Shown here in pieces: positions 36,832 to 45,766 of a DNA stretch of 64,000 nucleotides (positions within the stretch are counted from its first letter, which is position 1; each line of letters begins with the position of its first letter). The stretch covers positions 124,001 through 188,000 of the forward strand of contig NZ_JACHIP010000002.1 of NCBI RefSeq assembly GCF_014203275.1, written 5' to 3'. The notes beneath the pieces were generated by a model. That model saw only the letters and a program-made list of their open reading frames with translations, searched no databases and was not told the DNA's origin. A program made the translations under genes and the position numbers. The DNA is from Granulicella aggregans (GTDB taxonomy: Bacteria > Acidobacteriota > Terriglobia > Terriglobales > Acidobacteriaceae).

Positions 36832-37116
36832 ATGGCGAACATGTTGCTGAGCCCGAAGGAACGGAATCTTACCCCGGACGAAGTGGAACACCTGGACAAG
36901 CGTCGCCGTCGCGGCCAACTCTTCCTGGTCATCTGTTTCCAGTGCCTCATCGTGTCGACGCTACTGACACTGTGGTCGGGTCAGGATCTAACCTACTCTC
37001 CGGGCTGGGCTCATCCAGTTGCCTACTGGAACGCGACCACGCTGATTCTGGCAACGTTCTTCGGCCTTACCGGACTTCGTCTACGCCGCGGGAGCACCGA
37101 GTTCATCAGCTACTAG
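36832..37116 (+). CDS. Small membrane protein of unknown function
   Basis: 94 aa after CAGGAG. A charged N terminus (PDEVEHLDKRRRRG) is followed by two hydrophobic segments (about 30-48 and 65-85) and a short polar tail. No known motif. It lies 142 bases before the Emo-like protein in the same direction and downstream of the palindromic site, so it may belong to the same electron-transfer transcript. Confidence 0.65.
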   Translation: MANMLLSPKERNLTPDEVEHLDKRRRRGQLFLVICFQCLIVSTLLTLWSGQDLTYSPGWAHPVAYWNATTLILATFFGLTGLRLRRGSTEFISY

Positions 37117-37258
37117 GCTTTTGTTAGCTGGCCTCTGAAGAAACCGGAACCTCCTGCAACAGTCGTTGCGATTGCGAGCGATGCGCCAACACAGGCGTCG
37201 CCCGGCGGGATGGGTTCGGATGCTGGTTGTACACTCCGCTTCGTGGTCTCCGGCTGCA

Positions 37259-39163
37259 ATGCCGGGCGCATTCCTTCTACCAATTTTCGCAGAACCAGCC
37301 CATTTCTCCGCATCGGAGATGGGCCTTCTTGCTTTCTGCATCCTGATTTCCGGCGGCCTCTTCTTCTGGCGCTTCGGGCCGATTCTGCGGACAATTCTGC
37401 GCTCGAAAGAGGACGCTGACTTCTCGCTGCATCCGCTTGGCCGTCGCGTCTGGGAGTTCTTCTGGGAGGTCCTCTGCCAGGCTAAGGTGATCGAGCAGCG
37501 GCCCGCGCCCGGCATCGCTCACGCGTTCGTCTTCTGGGGATTTCTCGCCTTCGCTCTGGTCAGTCTGAACCACTTCGCCGCGGGTCTGCGGCTGGGCTTC
37601 CTGCCGCCTGAGAGCCTCGTCGGCAGGTTCTACTTTGACTTCGCCGCCGTCTGGGCCGTGCTGGTCGCAGTCTCCATCGCTTCCCTCTTTATCCGACGGT
37701 TCTTCGTCCGCCCCATCTGGCTGGGCAAGAAGATTTCGTACGAGTCCGGCTTCATCTCCTTCCTTATCTTTCTGCTGATGGTCACTTATCTCGGCGCGTT
37801 CTTCGCGACCGATGGCTCCGTCACGGTCAAAGCCCTTTGGTGGACGCACACGCTAGCGCTGCTCATCTTCCTTCCGCTGATCCCGCATACCAAGCACCTG
37901 CACCTCGTCCTCAGCCCGCTGACCGTCTTCCTCAAGCGTGATGAATTTTCGAAGATCCCACCGCTCGCAGGCGACGAGGACTTCGGCCTTGTCTCTGGCA
38001 AAGATGTCACCCAGCTCATTGCGCTACAGACCTATAGCTGCGTCGAGTGCGGGCGCTGCACCGAGCACTGTCCGGCCGCGACAACGGGAAAGGTGCTCAA
38101 CCCGAAGGAGATCATCCTCGGGATGCGTAGCTATCTCAATGAGTTCGGAGCTGACTCAGATGCTCCTCTCTTGAAGGAAGACGCGCCAACGAGTCACCTC
38201 TCCATGGAAGCCGCATTCCAGTGCACCACCTGCGGAAGCTGTGAGTTCCAATGCCCCGTCGGGATACAGCATCTGCCGATCATCGTAGGCCTGCGCCGTG
38301 GCGCCACCAACACCGGCCAATGGGAAGACACTTACGGCACCAAGCTCTTCCTCGCACTTGAGAAGAACGGCAACGCGCTCGGCCTCAGCGCCGTCGAACG
38401 CGATAAGTTCATCGCGAAGCAGGGCTTCCCTATCTTCGACGGCACGCAGGAATACTGCCTCTGGCTTGGCTGTATGGGTGGCTATGATCCCAAAGGCCGG
38501 GAGATTATCGCCGACTTCGCCCGCGTCATGGACTTCCTGGGCACAACCTTTGGCGTGTTGAAGAAAGAAAAATGCACCGGCGATCCGGCGCGCCGCTTAG
38601 GTAATGATCTCGTCTTCCAGACCCTGGCGGAACACGGCCTGAAGGCGCTCGAAACGGCGAAGGTGCAGAAGATCGTTGCCATCTGTCCCCACTGCGTTCG
38701 GACGATCTCAAACGACTGGCGCGAGTACGGAATCGCTCCGGAGATCGAACACCACTCCGAGTTCATGGCGCGTCACAAGGATCGCCTGCCGAAACAGTTT
38801 GAAGGCGGCGAGATCGTCTATCACGACCCCTGCTATCTGGGACGATATCGCGACGTCTACGAACAGCCTCGCGAGATCGTCGCTCTTGCCGGTGAATTGG
38901 TCGAAGCTCCGCGCAACCACGAACGCAGCTTCTGCTGCGGGGCCGGCGGCGGACTCGCCTTCCTTGGCGAAGAGTCCGGCGAGCGCGTCAGCCATGTCCG
39001 CGCAAAGGAACTTGCCGACACCGGGGCCCAGACCGTCGGCACCGCCTGTCCCTTCTGCAACACGATGTTCCGCGACGCGCTCTCCGCGGTCAGCGAAGCT
39101 CCGCCGCAGCTCTACGACATCGCGCAACTCACGGCACGAGCTTTGCCGCCGACCAAAATCTAA
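37259..39163 (+). CDS. Emo-like membrane iron-sulfur oxidoreductase (ETF:menaquinone oxidoreductase type)
   Basis: From ATG 37259 (634 aa; TTG 37166 and ATG 37319 are alternatives). The N-terminal third is a cytochrome-b/NarI-like membrane domain with about five helices and His residues (LNHFAAG, WWTHTLA, PHTKHLHL) that could bind haem. Two 4Fe-4S motifs follow, CVECGRCTEHCP and CTTCGSCEFQCP. The C-terminal half carries two HdrD-type CCG regions (ending near CPHC and SFCCGAGGG). This is the layout of membrane ETF oxidoreductases (Emo) that pass electrons from ETF to menaquinone. The etfB-etfA pair downstream supports this strongly. Confidence 0.85.
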   Translation: MPGAFLLPIFAEPAHFSASEMGLLAFCILISGGLFFWRFGPILRTILRSKEDADFSLHPLGRRVWEFFWEVLCQAKVIEQRPAPGIAHAFVFWGFLAFALVSLNHFAAGLRLGFLPPESLVGRFYFDFAAVWAVLVAVSIASLFIRRFFVRPIWLGKKISYESGFISFLIFLLMVTYLGAFFATDGSVTVKALWWTHTLALLIFLPLIPHTKHLHLVLSPLTVFLKRDEFSKIPPLAGDEDFGLVSGKDVTQLIALQTYSCVECGRCTEHCPAATTGKVLNPKEIILGMRSYLNEFGADSDAPLLKEDAPTSHLSMEAAFQCTTCGSCEFQCPVGIQHLPIIVGLRRGATNTGQWEDTYGTKLFLALEKNGNALGLSAVERDKFIAKQGFPIFDGTQEYCLWLGCMGGYDPKGREIIADFARVMDFLGTTFGVLKKEKCTGDPARRLGNDLVFQTLAEHGLKALETAKVQKIVAICPHCVRTISNDWREYGIAPEIEHHSEFMARHKDRLPKQFEGGEIVYHDPCYLGRYRDVYEQPREIVALAGELVEAPRNHERSFCCGAGGGLAFLGEESGERVSHVRAKELADTGAQTVGTACPFCNTMFRDALSAVSEAPPQLYDIAQLTARALPPTKI

Positions 39164-39402
39164 GCTGCGAACGTTTTCCCACTCGAACTCTGATCGCCCA
39201 ACCCAACCAGTAGGCCCGCGACCGAGATATCCTCGTCCAGCGCCTCCCAATGAAGCCCATGACTGCTGATCCGCACCTGCTCGCGTTGCTCCGCACTGCT
39301 GCAAAGCAGCCTAGGGAACCACGCCAGCGGCACACCCAGCGTCCGGCCGTCGCTCAGGTCCAACCCACATGCTGTCTCCGTCGAAACGGACTCGCGTTGC
39401 AC
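39160..39402 (-). CDS. DUF2442 domain protein
   Basis: 80 aa from GTG 39402. The DUF2442 signature is clear: SDGRTLGVPLAWFPRLL, then HWEALDEDISVAGLL. The start overlaps the stop of the DUF4160 pseudogene by one base, the usual arrangement of DUF4160-DUF2442 pairs, which are often listed as toxin-antitoxin-like. Its partner is broken. Its stop codon overlaps the stop of the Emo-like gene on the other strand. Confidence 0.85.
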   Translation of the reverse strand: MQRESVSTETACGLDLSDGRTLGVPLAWFPRLLCSSAEQREQVRISSHGLHWEALDEDISVAGLLVGLGDQSSSGKTFAA

Positions 39403-39644
39403 TAACCGAAGTGCTCATTCCAGGTCCTCACGATCAATTCCCGATTCTCTCTCACGATCTCAATCAGCTCGCGGAGCGTTCGGGCATCGTAGCCATTATT
39501 CTAGGCCACCGAAACCTCGGGAAAAAGCCAGAATTTGGCTTCAGCTTGGTCTTTCTCGACGTGGATGTGAATCGGCTCGCGAGGTGATCCTTCATTCGAC
39601 TAGAAGAAAAACTTGAAGCCGCGATAACGAAACACAACCGGCAT
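39402..39644 (-). pseudogene. DUF4160 gene interrupted by two amber codons
   Basis: Read from ATG 39644 without regard to stops, the frame gives an 80-residue DUF4160 protein of normal length: PVVFRYRGFKFFF, stop, SNEGSPREPIHIHVEKDQ, AEAKFWLFPEVSVA, stop, NNGYDARTLRELIEIV, and VRTWNEHFG. The two internal stops (codons at 39602-39600 and 39503-39501) are both TAG. The first is where the family has Tyr (FFFYSNEG); the second probably is too. There is no frameshift. The conserved remainder means the decay is recent, or the codons are read through. Confidence 0.85.
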
Positions 39645-39714
39645 TCCGTCACTCTATCAAAGCCAGTCACCACCCCCTCGCCAAACCGCGCTCCCATGCG
39701 CTAAACTCTCCAAC

Positions 39715-39728
39715 TGAATGAGCATTCA
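39715..39728. promoter_or_regulatory. Palindromic operator candidate (TGAATG-AG-CATTCA)
   Basis: Perfect 6-base half-sites with a 2-base spacer, ending 29 bases before the etfB start, a position where a bound repressor would block transcription or initiation. Same architecture as the site at 36683-36696. Confidence 0.55.
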
Positions 39729-39757
39729 TTTTTGCCAAGTTCCGGAGCCTTTCCCGC

Positions 39758-40522
39758 ATGAAGATCATCGTAGCCATCAAACAGGTGCCTGAACGCGACG
39801 CGCAAATTCAAATCGCCGCGAACGGCAAGTGGATTGACGAGGACGACCTCACCTACGCCATCAACGAGCCCGACGCCTACGCGCTCGAAGAGGCGCTGCA
39901 GTTCAAGGAAAAGAATGGCGGCGAGGTCATCGTCCTCTGCGCCGGACCGGAGCGCGTCACCAGCACGCTGCGCGATGCACTGGCCAAGGGTGCTGACCGG
40001 GCCATCCACATCGAAGCCGACGACCTCGCCCAGCGCGACACGCTTGGTGTCGCCGAGTTGCTGGCGGTCGCAGTGAAAGCGGAATCGCCTGATCTCATTT
40101 TGACCGGCCTGCAGTCCGATGATCTTGGCCTTGGCCAGACCGGAGTTGTGCTGGCAGAGCTTCTCGGCATCCCTCACGCGACGATCATCATGCAGGTGGA
40201 GAAGACGGACACCGGTCTGCGCGTGAAGCGCGAGCTTGAAGATGGCTGGTTCCAACATGTCGATATGCCGCTCCCCGCGCTGCTGACGATCCAGTCAGGC
40301 GGCAATAAGCTGCGCTACGCGACTTTGATGGGCATCAAGAAGGCGAAGTCGAAGGAGACGAACACCATCGCGGCCGCCGATTCCTCCGAAGCAGCCGCAC
40401 TCAAACTTGCTCGCGTCTACCTTCCGGAGAAGCAGAAGAAGACCGTGATGCTGACCGGCACGCCTGAACAGATCGCCGCGCAACTTGTCGAAAAGTTGAA
40501 GTTTGAAGTGAGGGTGATATGA
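39758..40522 (+). CDS. etfB: Electron transfer flavoprotein beta subunit
   Basis: 254 aa of the usual length with the EtfB opening MKIIVAIKQVPERDAQIQI, the NEPDAYALEEAL segment and TGLQSDDLGLGQTG in the nucleotide-binding domain. It forms the ETF dimer with EtfA, collecting electrons from acyl-CoA dehydrogenases. The stop overlaps the etfA ATG by four bases. It probably feeds the Emo-like protein encoded just upstream. Confidence 0.95.
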   Translation: MKIIVAIKQVPERDAQIQIAANGKWIDEDDLTYAINEPDAYALEEALQFKEKNGGEVIVLCAGPERVTSTLRDALAKGADRAIHIEADDLAQRDTLGVAELLAVAVKAESPDLILTGLQSDDLGLGQTGVVLAELLGIPHATIIMQVEKTDTGLRVKRELEDGWFQHVDMPLPALLTIQSGGNKLRYATLMGIKKAKSKETNTIAAADSSEAAALKLARVYLPEKQKKTVMLTGTPEQIAAQLVEKLKFEVRVI

Positions 40523-41502
40523 GCGGAGTTCTTGTCGTTCTCGAACAACGCGCCGGCAACTGGAACCGGATGAGCTTCGAAGCTCTAGCCGCAGGTCAAC
40601 AGCTTGCCGCGGCTCTCGGCATTTCCTGCTCTGCCGCCGTGGTCGGAAGCGGCATCGCTGCGCTCGGCACAGAGCTCGCCAGCAAGCGACTCGACAAAGT
40701 CTTCCTGGTGGAACACGAGCTGCTAGGCGAATACACCTCCGACGGATACGTGACCACGCTGGAGCAGCTCGTCAAACAGGCCGCCCCTAACTACGTTATC
40801 TTTCCCCACACCTATCAGGTGCGCGACTTCGCCCCGGCACTCGCAACCAGATTTCGTCGGGTATTGATCTCGGATGTTGTGGCGATCCACGCAGAAGGCG
40901 ACGGTACGCCAGTCTTCGTGCGACAACTGCTGCAGGGCAAGCTGAACGCAGACTATAAGCAGACTGCGGAGGCTCCAGCCTTCATCTCGATTCAGGCTGG
41001 GACATTTCGTGCGGACACCGTCGTCGAGGGCGCGGCGCAGATTGAGACGATCAATCCCGCGATTGAGGCATCGCAAATCCGCAACAAGCCCGGCGAGCGC
41101 TTTCGTGAGTCAGCCAGCACGGTAGACCTAACCGTCGCGCCAGTAATCGTCTCCGTAGGCCGCGGTATCGGTGAAGCCGACAACATCCCCATGATCGAAG
41201 AACTGGCCGCTGCGCTCGGCGCAGAGCTGGCCGCGTCCCGGCCCATCTGCGACAACGGCTGGCTGCCCATGGAGCGCCAGGTTGGCAGCTCCGGGCAAAC
41301 CGTCGCGCCGAAGCTCTACCTCGCCGTCGGAATCTCGGGAGCCATCCAGCATCTCGTCGGCATGAAGGGATCGAAGGCCGTCATCGCCATCAACAAGGAC
41401 GAGAACGCGCCCATCTTTGAGGTCGCTGACTTCGGTGTTGTGGGGGACCTGTTCGAGATTGTCCCGGCTCTGACAAAGGCTGTGCTCGCCGCAAAGAGCT
41501 AA
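40519..41502 (+). CDS. etfA: Electron transfer flavoprotein alpha subunit
   Basis: 327 aa. The C-terminal FAD domain shows [52 protein letters not shown] and the terminal [14 protein letters not shown], all hallmarks of EtfA. Overlaps etfB by four bases. Confidence 0.96.
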   Translation: MSGVLVVLEQRAGNWNRMSFEALAAGQQLAAALGISCSAAVVGSGIAALGTELASKRLDKVFLVEHELLGEYTSDGYVTTLEQLVKQAAPNYVIFPHTYQVRDFAPALATRFRRVLISDVVAIHAEGDGTPVFVRQLLQGKLNADYKQTAEAPAFISIQAGTFRADTVVEGAAQIETINPAIEASQIRNKPGERFRESASTVDLTVAPVIVSVGRGIGEADNIPMIEELAAALGAELAASRPICDNGWLPMERQVGSSGQTVAPKLYLAVGISGAIQHLVGMKGSKAVIAINKDENAPIFEVADFGVVGDLFEIVPALTKAVLAAKS

Positions 41503-41589
41503 GAATTCCCACACAGCGCGGCTTTCAGGCAAGATAGAGCTATGTTCTCCGGATTGTAACCATCACCCCGGCGGGGCATCCAATCTCTA

Positions 41590-42684
41590 ATGGCCAGTCC
41601 GACGCTCATCTCGATCGCTTCTACCATCCCCGTGATGGCAGGACATCTCTCCGCCCCGGAGGCGGAGGGTCGGCTGACCGACAGCCACGGTCGAGCGATC
41701 ACCGATTTGCGCATCTCGGTCACCGACCGCTGCAACTACAAGTGCGTCTACTGCCGGACAGGCGAAGAGGGCATCAACTTTACCGAGCTTCCGATCGAGC
41801 ATTATCTGCGCATGATCCGGATCTTCGTGTCACTCGGCATTGAAAAGGTTCGCATCACCGGTGGCGAGCCGCTGCTGCGCGCAGGGCTCGTCGACATGGT
41901 CAGTGAGCTGGCGCAGATGCGAACAACGTATCCATCCGTGGAATTCGGCGATGCAGGTAAACCTCTCGATATCGCACTCACGACCAACGGGCACCTGCTC
42001 GAATCGATGGCCGCGCCTCTGAAGGCAGCGGGATTGAGCAGAATTACGGTGAGCATGGACGCTGTCGACTCAGAGACCTTTACGCGCATCACCCGCGTTC
42101 CACGCAGCTTTGAGCGGGTGCTGGCGGGTATCCGTGCCGCCCGGGATGCCGGTCTCGGCCCGGTGAAGGTGAACTGCGTCCTTCTTCGCGGTTTCAACGA
42201 CGACCAGATCGAGCGTTTCGCGGAGTTCAGCCGTACTGAAGGCGTTATCGTTCGCTTTATCGAGTGGATGCCACTTGAAGAGGATCGGAGCTGGAAGCCG
42301 GAGACGGTCGTGACCATGGACGAGATTGTTGCGCGGCTGAACGCGTGGCGGCCACTGGTCGATCTCGAACCGAATGCCGCAAGTGAGACAGCGCGGCGAT
42401 TTACCTTCGATGACGGCATAGGGGAGATCGGCATCATCGCTCCGGTCTCGCGGCCCTTCTGCGGCCACTGCAGCCGCATCCGGCTCACCTCGGACTCGAA
42501 GATCCGGACCTGCCTCTTCTCCCAGATTGATCACGATCTTTATCAAAAATCTCGCGAAGGCAAATCCGATTCGGAACTAGCTGCGTACATCCGATACGTA
42601 GTCTTTCGCAAAGAAGCCAGGCACCATATCGGCGAAACAGGTTTTCAGAAACCCGCTCGTAATATGGTGCACATTGGCGGTTAA
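41590..42684 (+). CDS. moaA: GTP 3',8-cyclase (molybdenum cofactor biosynthesis)
   Basis: 364-aa radical SAM enzyme. N-terminal cluster CNYKCVYC (C48, C52, C55), SAM-binding ITGGEPLLR, C-terminal cluster C291/C294/C308 in FCGHCSRIRLTSDSKIRTC, and the essential C-terminal GG. With MoaC it converts GTP to cPMP. The first 40 residues are longer than usual; ATG 41635 is an alternative start. No other mo-genes are near. The 87-base upstream gap is too short for a Moco riboswitch. Confidence 0.95.
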   Translation: MASPTLISIASTIPVMAGHLSAPEAEGRLTDSHGRAITDLRISVTDRCNYKCVYCRTGEEGINFTELPIEHYLRMIRIFVSLGIEKVRITGGEPLLRAGLVDMVSELAQMRTTYPSVEFGDAGKPLDIALTTNGHLLESMAAPLKAAGLSRITVSMDAVDSETFTRITRVPRSFERVLAGIRAARDAGLGPVKVNCVLLRGFNDDQIERFAEFSRTEGVIVRFIEWMPLEEDRSWKPETVVTMDEIVARLNAWRPLVDLEPNAASETARRFTFDDGIGEIGIIAPVSRPFCGHCSRIRLTSDSKIRTCLFSQIDHDLYQKSREGKSDSELAAYIRYVVFRKEARHHIGETGFQKPARNMVHIGG

Positions 42685-42811
42685 GATCGGTAGTTCGGTA
42701 CAAAACACCTGAAATGTCATTAAAACAACAATAGTTTGCCCGCAAATTCTGCTTTACCTCCCCAAACTTGTGACTTCCGCAATTGTGTTGGCAGTGTAAG
42801 CTGAGGTATAC

Positions 42812-43936
42812 ATGCGAGGATTTCTAGGCGGCAAGAAGCAGCACTACGAGGCAATCGATAGTGCGCAGATGGACCATCTCCGGGTGTTCCACGATGTTGC
42901 GCGTGCGCTTACGTCAAGTCTCGAACTTGAAGAGATCCTTCACACCATCATGAACAAGATGGCGTCGTTCTTCGGGCCGGAGCGCTGGTCGCTGATGATG
43001 GTGGATGAAGCGACCACCGAACTCTACTACGCCATTGCTGTCGGCGAGAACGAACAGACCCTGAAAGGCCTGCGCGTTCCTCTTGGGGAAGGCGTCGCAG
43101 GATGGGTTGCCGCAACCGGCAACACGTTGGTCGTTCCGGATGTCGCACTCGATCCGCATTGGTCTGTCTTCTCGCGAAATCACCCTGAGTTGAATATCCA
43201 GTCAATCGCTTGTCTTCCAGTGCGCGCGAACAACAAGACGCTTGGCGTCATCCAGCTCCTCAACAGCAAGCTTGACCTGATGAGCGAGTTCTCGCTTTCG
43301 TTCCTGCGCATCCTCTGTGACTACGCCGCCATCGCCATTCAAAATTCGCGTTCGATGAACCTGATCCAGGAACTTACGATCACCGACGACTGCACGGGGC
43401 TCTTCAACGCGCGTCACCTCTACGTGACTCTCGACCAACAGGTGCAGCTTGCCGGCAACGTGCAGAAGACGCAGTTCAGCCTGCTCTTCGTCGATCTCGA
43501 CCGCTTCAAGAATGTGAACGACACGCACGGCCACCAGGTCGGAAGCGCCCTGCTGGCGGAAGTGGGCAACTTGTTGAAGAGAGCTGCCGGCCCGGAGAAC
43601 TCGGCCTACCGTTACGGTGGAGACGAGTTCGTCATCCTCCTTCCTGGCGTTGGCAAGGATGCCGCGATGGCTACGACCATGGAGATCTGCCAACGCTTGC
43701 GCGAAGCTCGCTTCCTCGATAGCCGCGGCCTTTCTCTGGGCGTCTCTGGAAGCTTCGGCCTCGCCACCTTTCCCGAAGATGGCAACTCAGTCCATGCGAT
43801 CCTTCGCTCCGCCGACAAGATGATGTACGAGGTGAAAGCCACCTCGCGCAACAACGTCGCCGTCGCTGGACGTGGCTTGGTCATGACTCCTCCGCAGACT
43901 GGCCCCCGCGTCATCAATCGTCCTAAAACTGGTTGA
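42812..43936 (+). CDS. GAF-GGDEF diguanylate cyclase
   Basis: 374 aa: a GAF sensor domain at about 30-185 (LGEGVAGWVAATG, LPVRANNKTLGVIQLLN) and a GGDEF domain at about 195-355 with an intact active site GGDEF (269-273), VDLDRFKNVND and HQVGS. It makes c-di-GMP from two GTP. The inhibitory I-site (RxxD five residues before GGDEF) is absent; the position reads GPEN. It might connect signalling to EPS production, as c-di-GMP often does, but that is inference. Confidence 0.93.
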   Translation: MRGFLGGKKQHYEAIDSAQMDHLRVFHDVARALTSSLELEEILHTIMNKMASFFGPERWSLMMVDEATTELYYAIAVGENEQTLKGLRVPLGEGVAGWVAATGNTLVVPDVALDPHWSVFSRNHPELNIQSIACLPVRANNKTLGVIQLLNSKLDLMSEFSLSFLRILCDYAAIAIQNSRSMNLIQELTITDDCTGLFNARHLYVTLDQQVQLAGNVQKTQFSLLFVDLDRFKNVNDTHGHQVGSALLAEVGNLLKRAAGPENSAYRYGGDEFVILLPGVGKDAAMATTMEICQRLREARFLDSRGLSLGVSGSFGLATFPEDGNSVHAILRSADKMMYEVKATSRNNVAVAGRGLVMTPPQTGPRVINRPKTG

Positions 43937-43955
43937 GACCGGCTAAGATGGCTGC

Positions 43956-45761
43956 ATGAAACCTGCAACACTTCTTGTCTTCGCCCTGGCCGCGGCCGTT
44001 TCGTCATCGCTTTGCTCCGCACAGATGGATATGTCCTCGCATGGCGTAGCCATGACGATGAAGGAGATTCCTCCACCGGAGAAACTTCCCGTGCCGGTGA
44101 AGATGGCGGGCATTGGCAACAGCCACATCGCGATCAACTCCACCCCGGAAGCTCAGCTCTGGTTCGACCAGGGCCTGAATCTGCTTCACGATTTCTGGGA
44201 GTACGAATCCGCTCGCGCCTTTGAACAAGCCGTGCGCGTCGATCCAAACTGCGCGATGTGCTACTGGGGACTGCACCAGGCGCTGATCTTCCGGCATAGC
44301 GGCGCAACGGCTTACTCCGGAGCGGCTCTCGATAACGCCGTTCGGCTTCGCGACAAGGACAACGAGATGGGCAAGTTCTACATCGACGCCGCTGTGGCCG
44401 CCAGTGAGGCCCGCAAGGCATCGGATGCGGGGACCGGTTCACCGGCCCTGGATGAGAAGGAGACCTCGATCTTCCGCGAACTGGTGAAGAAGTACCCGGC
44501 CGACACCCAGGCGAATATCTATCTCGCGATCAGTCTCCAGAACGGCTACGACGACGCGGGTGAACCGAAGAAGGGGACGAAGGAGACGATCGCGATCCTG
44601 ACGGAAGTACTGAAGAAGACTCCGAACGACTCCGCCGCCAATCATTACTGGATCCATGCTCTCGAGCCGGGCAATCATCCCGAGCAGGCGATTGCCAGCG
44701 CGGCGTTGCTGGCCAGCCTCGCGCCCACCTCCGGACACATGGTCCACATGCCCGGCCACATCTACTACCGCGTTGGGGACTACGCCCACGCCGAGCATTG
44801 GTTCGCCGCCTCTACCACTGCTGACGAGAGCTACATGCGCGACCAGCACGTCGCCGTCGACGATGACTGGAACTACGTTCACAACCTGATGTACGGCATC
44901 GCCAACCTGATGGAAGAGGGAAAGCTCTCCCAAGCGACGACACTCTCCGCCAAGCTTATGGGAGCACGCGGACAGTTCCGCGAGACGCTTTACATTCAGT
45001 CGCCACGCGATGGCATCTCCCGCATCGATCCGCTCCTGCCCGTCGCTCTTCGAACCGGCGACTGGAGTGAGGTGATCAAGCTGACCGCTGCAAGCAAGCC
45101 CGATGCGAAGCTCGAGAATCTGACCTTCCTTGCTGGACAACTGACGCAATTCGCTACTGGAATGCAGGCTGTGAATACCGGCAATCTGGCCGCTGCGCAA
45201 GCGGCTTCGACCGCGCTCGACGCGGAACTCTTTCATCTCTCGCAGAAGGTGAAAGACGCCCCAAAGAAGAGCGACAAAGAAGATCCAAAGGCACCCATAG
45301 TGGCTGCCGTGATGCCCGACGCTCTTCCCGCTCCCGTGCTGGCCAGCCTCTCCATCATGTCGCTGGAGCTGCGTGCTTCGATCCTCGCGGCGCAGAAGCA
45401 GCTTCCTGCCGGGAAAGCGCTCTTTGAACAGGCCGCACATGAAGAGAAGGCCCTGGGCTACCGCGAGCCGCCTACCTACATCCGCCCCGTGGGCGAGACG
45501 GAGGGATTTGCCCTGCTGGCTGCCGGAGATCCAGCGGGAGCGCATCAAGCCTATGTCAGCGCGCTAGCGGAGCGGCCCAACTCTGGCTTCAGCCTCTACG
45601 GCATGGCTCGCAGCAGTGAGGCAGCGCACGACAACGCCAAGGCTACAGCCGAGTACCAGAAGTTTTCCGAGGCCTGGAAGGATGCCGATCCGGCCGCGCC
45701 CGAGATGATGCACGCAAGGGAGTTCATCGCCATGCAGACCACGGTAGCCTCGGCGCGTTAG
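43956..45761 (+). CDS. Secreted TPR-repeat protein
   Basis: 601 aa with a signal peptide (cleavage near LCSAQ) and helical TPR-like repeats beginning at about 65 (AQLWFDQGLNLLHDFWEYES, ARAFEQAVRVDPNCAMCYWG), with more at 150-260 and 500-590. It belongs to a common family of about 550-600-aa TPR proteins in soil bacteria whose function is unknown. The CAMC pair could be a disulfide. It starts 19 bases after the diguanylate cyclase stop and is probably co-transcribed with it. It converges with the next gene. Confidence 0.78.
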   Translation: MKPATLLVFALAAAVSSSLCSAQMDMSSHGVAMTMKEIPPPEKLPVPVKMAGIGNSHIAINSTPEAQLWFDQGLNLLHDFWEYESARAFEQAVRVDPNCAMCYWGLHQALIFRHSGATAYSGAALDNAVRLRDKDNEMGKFYIDAAVAASEARKASDAGTGSPALDEKETSIFRELVKKYPADTQANIYLAISLQNGYDDAGEPKKGTKETIAILTEVLKKTPNDSAANHYWIHALEPGNHPEQAIASAALLASLAPTSGHMVHMPGHIYYRVGDYAHAEHWFAASTTADESYMRDQHVAVDDDWNYVHNLMYGIANLMEEGKLSQATTLSAKLMGARGQFRETLYIQSPRDGISRIDPLLPVALRTGDWSEVIKLTAASKPDAKLENLTFLAGQLTQFATGMQAVNTGNLAAAQAASTALDAELFHLSQKVKDAPKKSDKEDPKAPIVAAVMPDALPAPVLASLSIMSLELRASILAAQKQLPAGKALFEQAAHEEKALGYREPPTYIRPVGETEGFALLAAGDPAGAHQAYVSALAERPNSGFSLYGMARSSEAAHDNAKATAEYQKFSEAWKDADPAAPEMMHAREFIAMQTTVASAR

Positions 45762-45766
45762 TACGC

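Noticed and set aside
41503..41589. Molybdenum-cofactor riboswitch upstream of moaA
   Set aside because: The gap is only 87 bases and shows no recognisable Moco RNA features, only a short CCCC/GGGG hairpin.
44439..45548. 369-codon open frame on the minus strand inside the TPR gene
   Set aside because: It is the shadow of a high-GC gene; it has no recognisable domain, while the plus-strand product has a signal peptide and TPR repeats.
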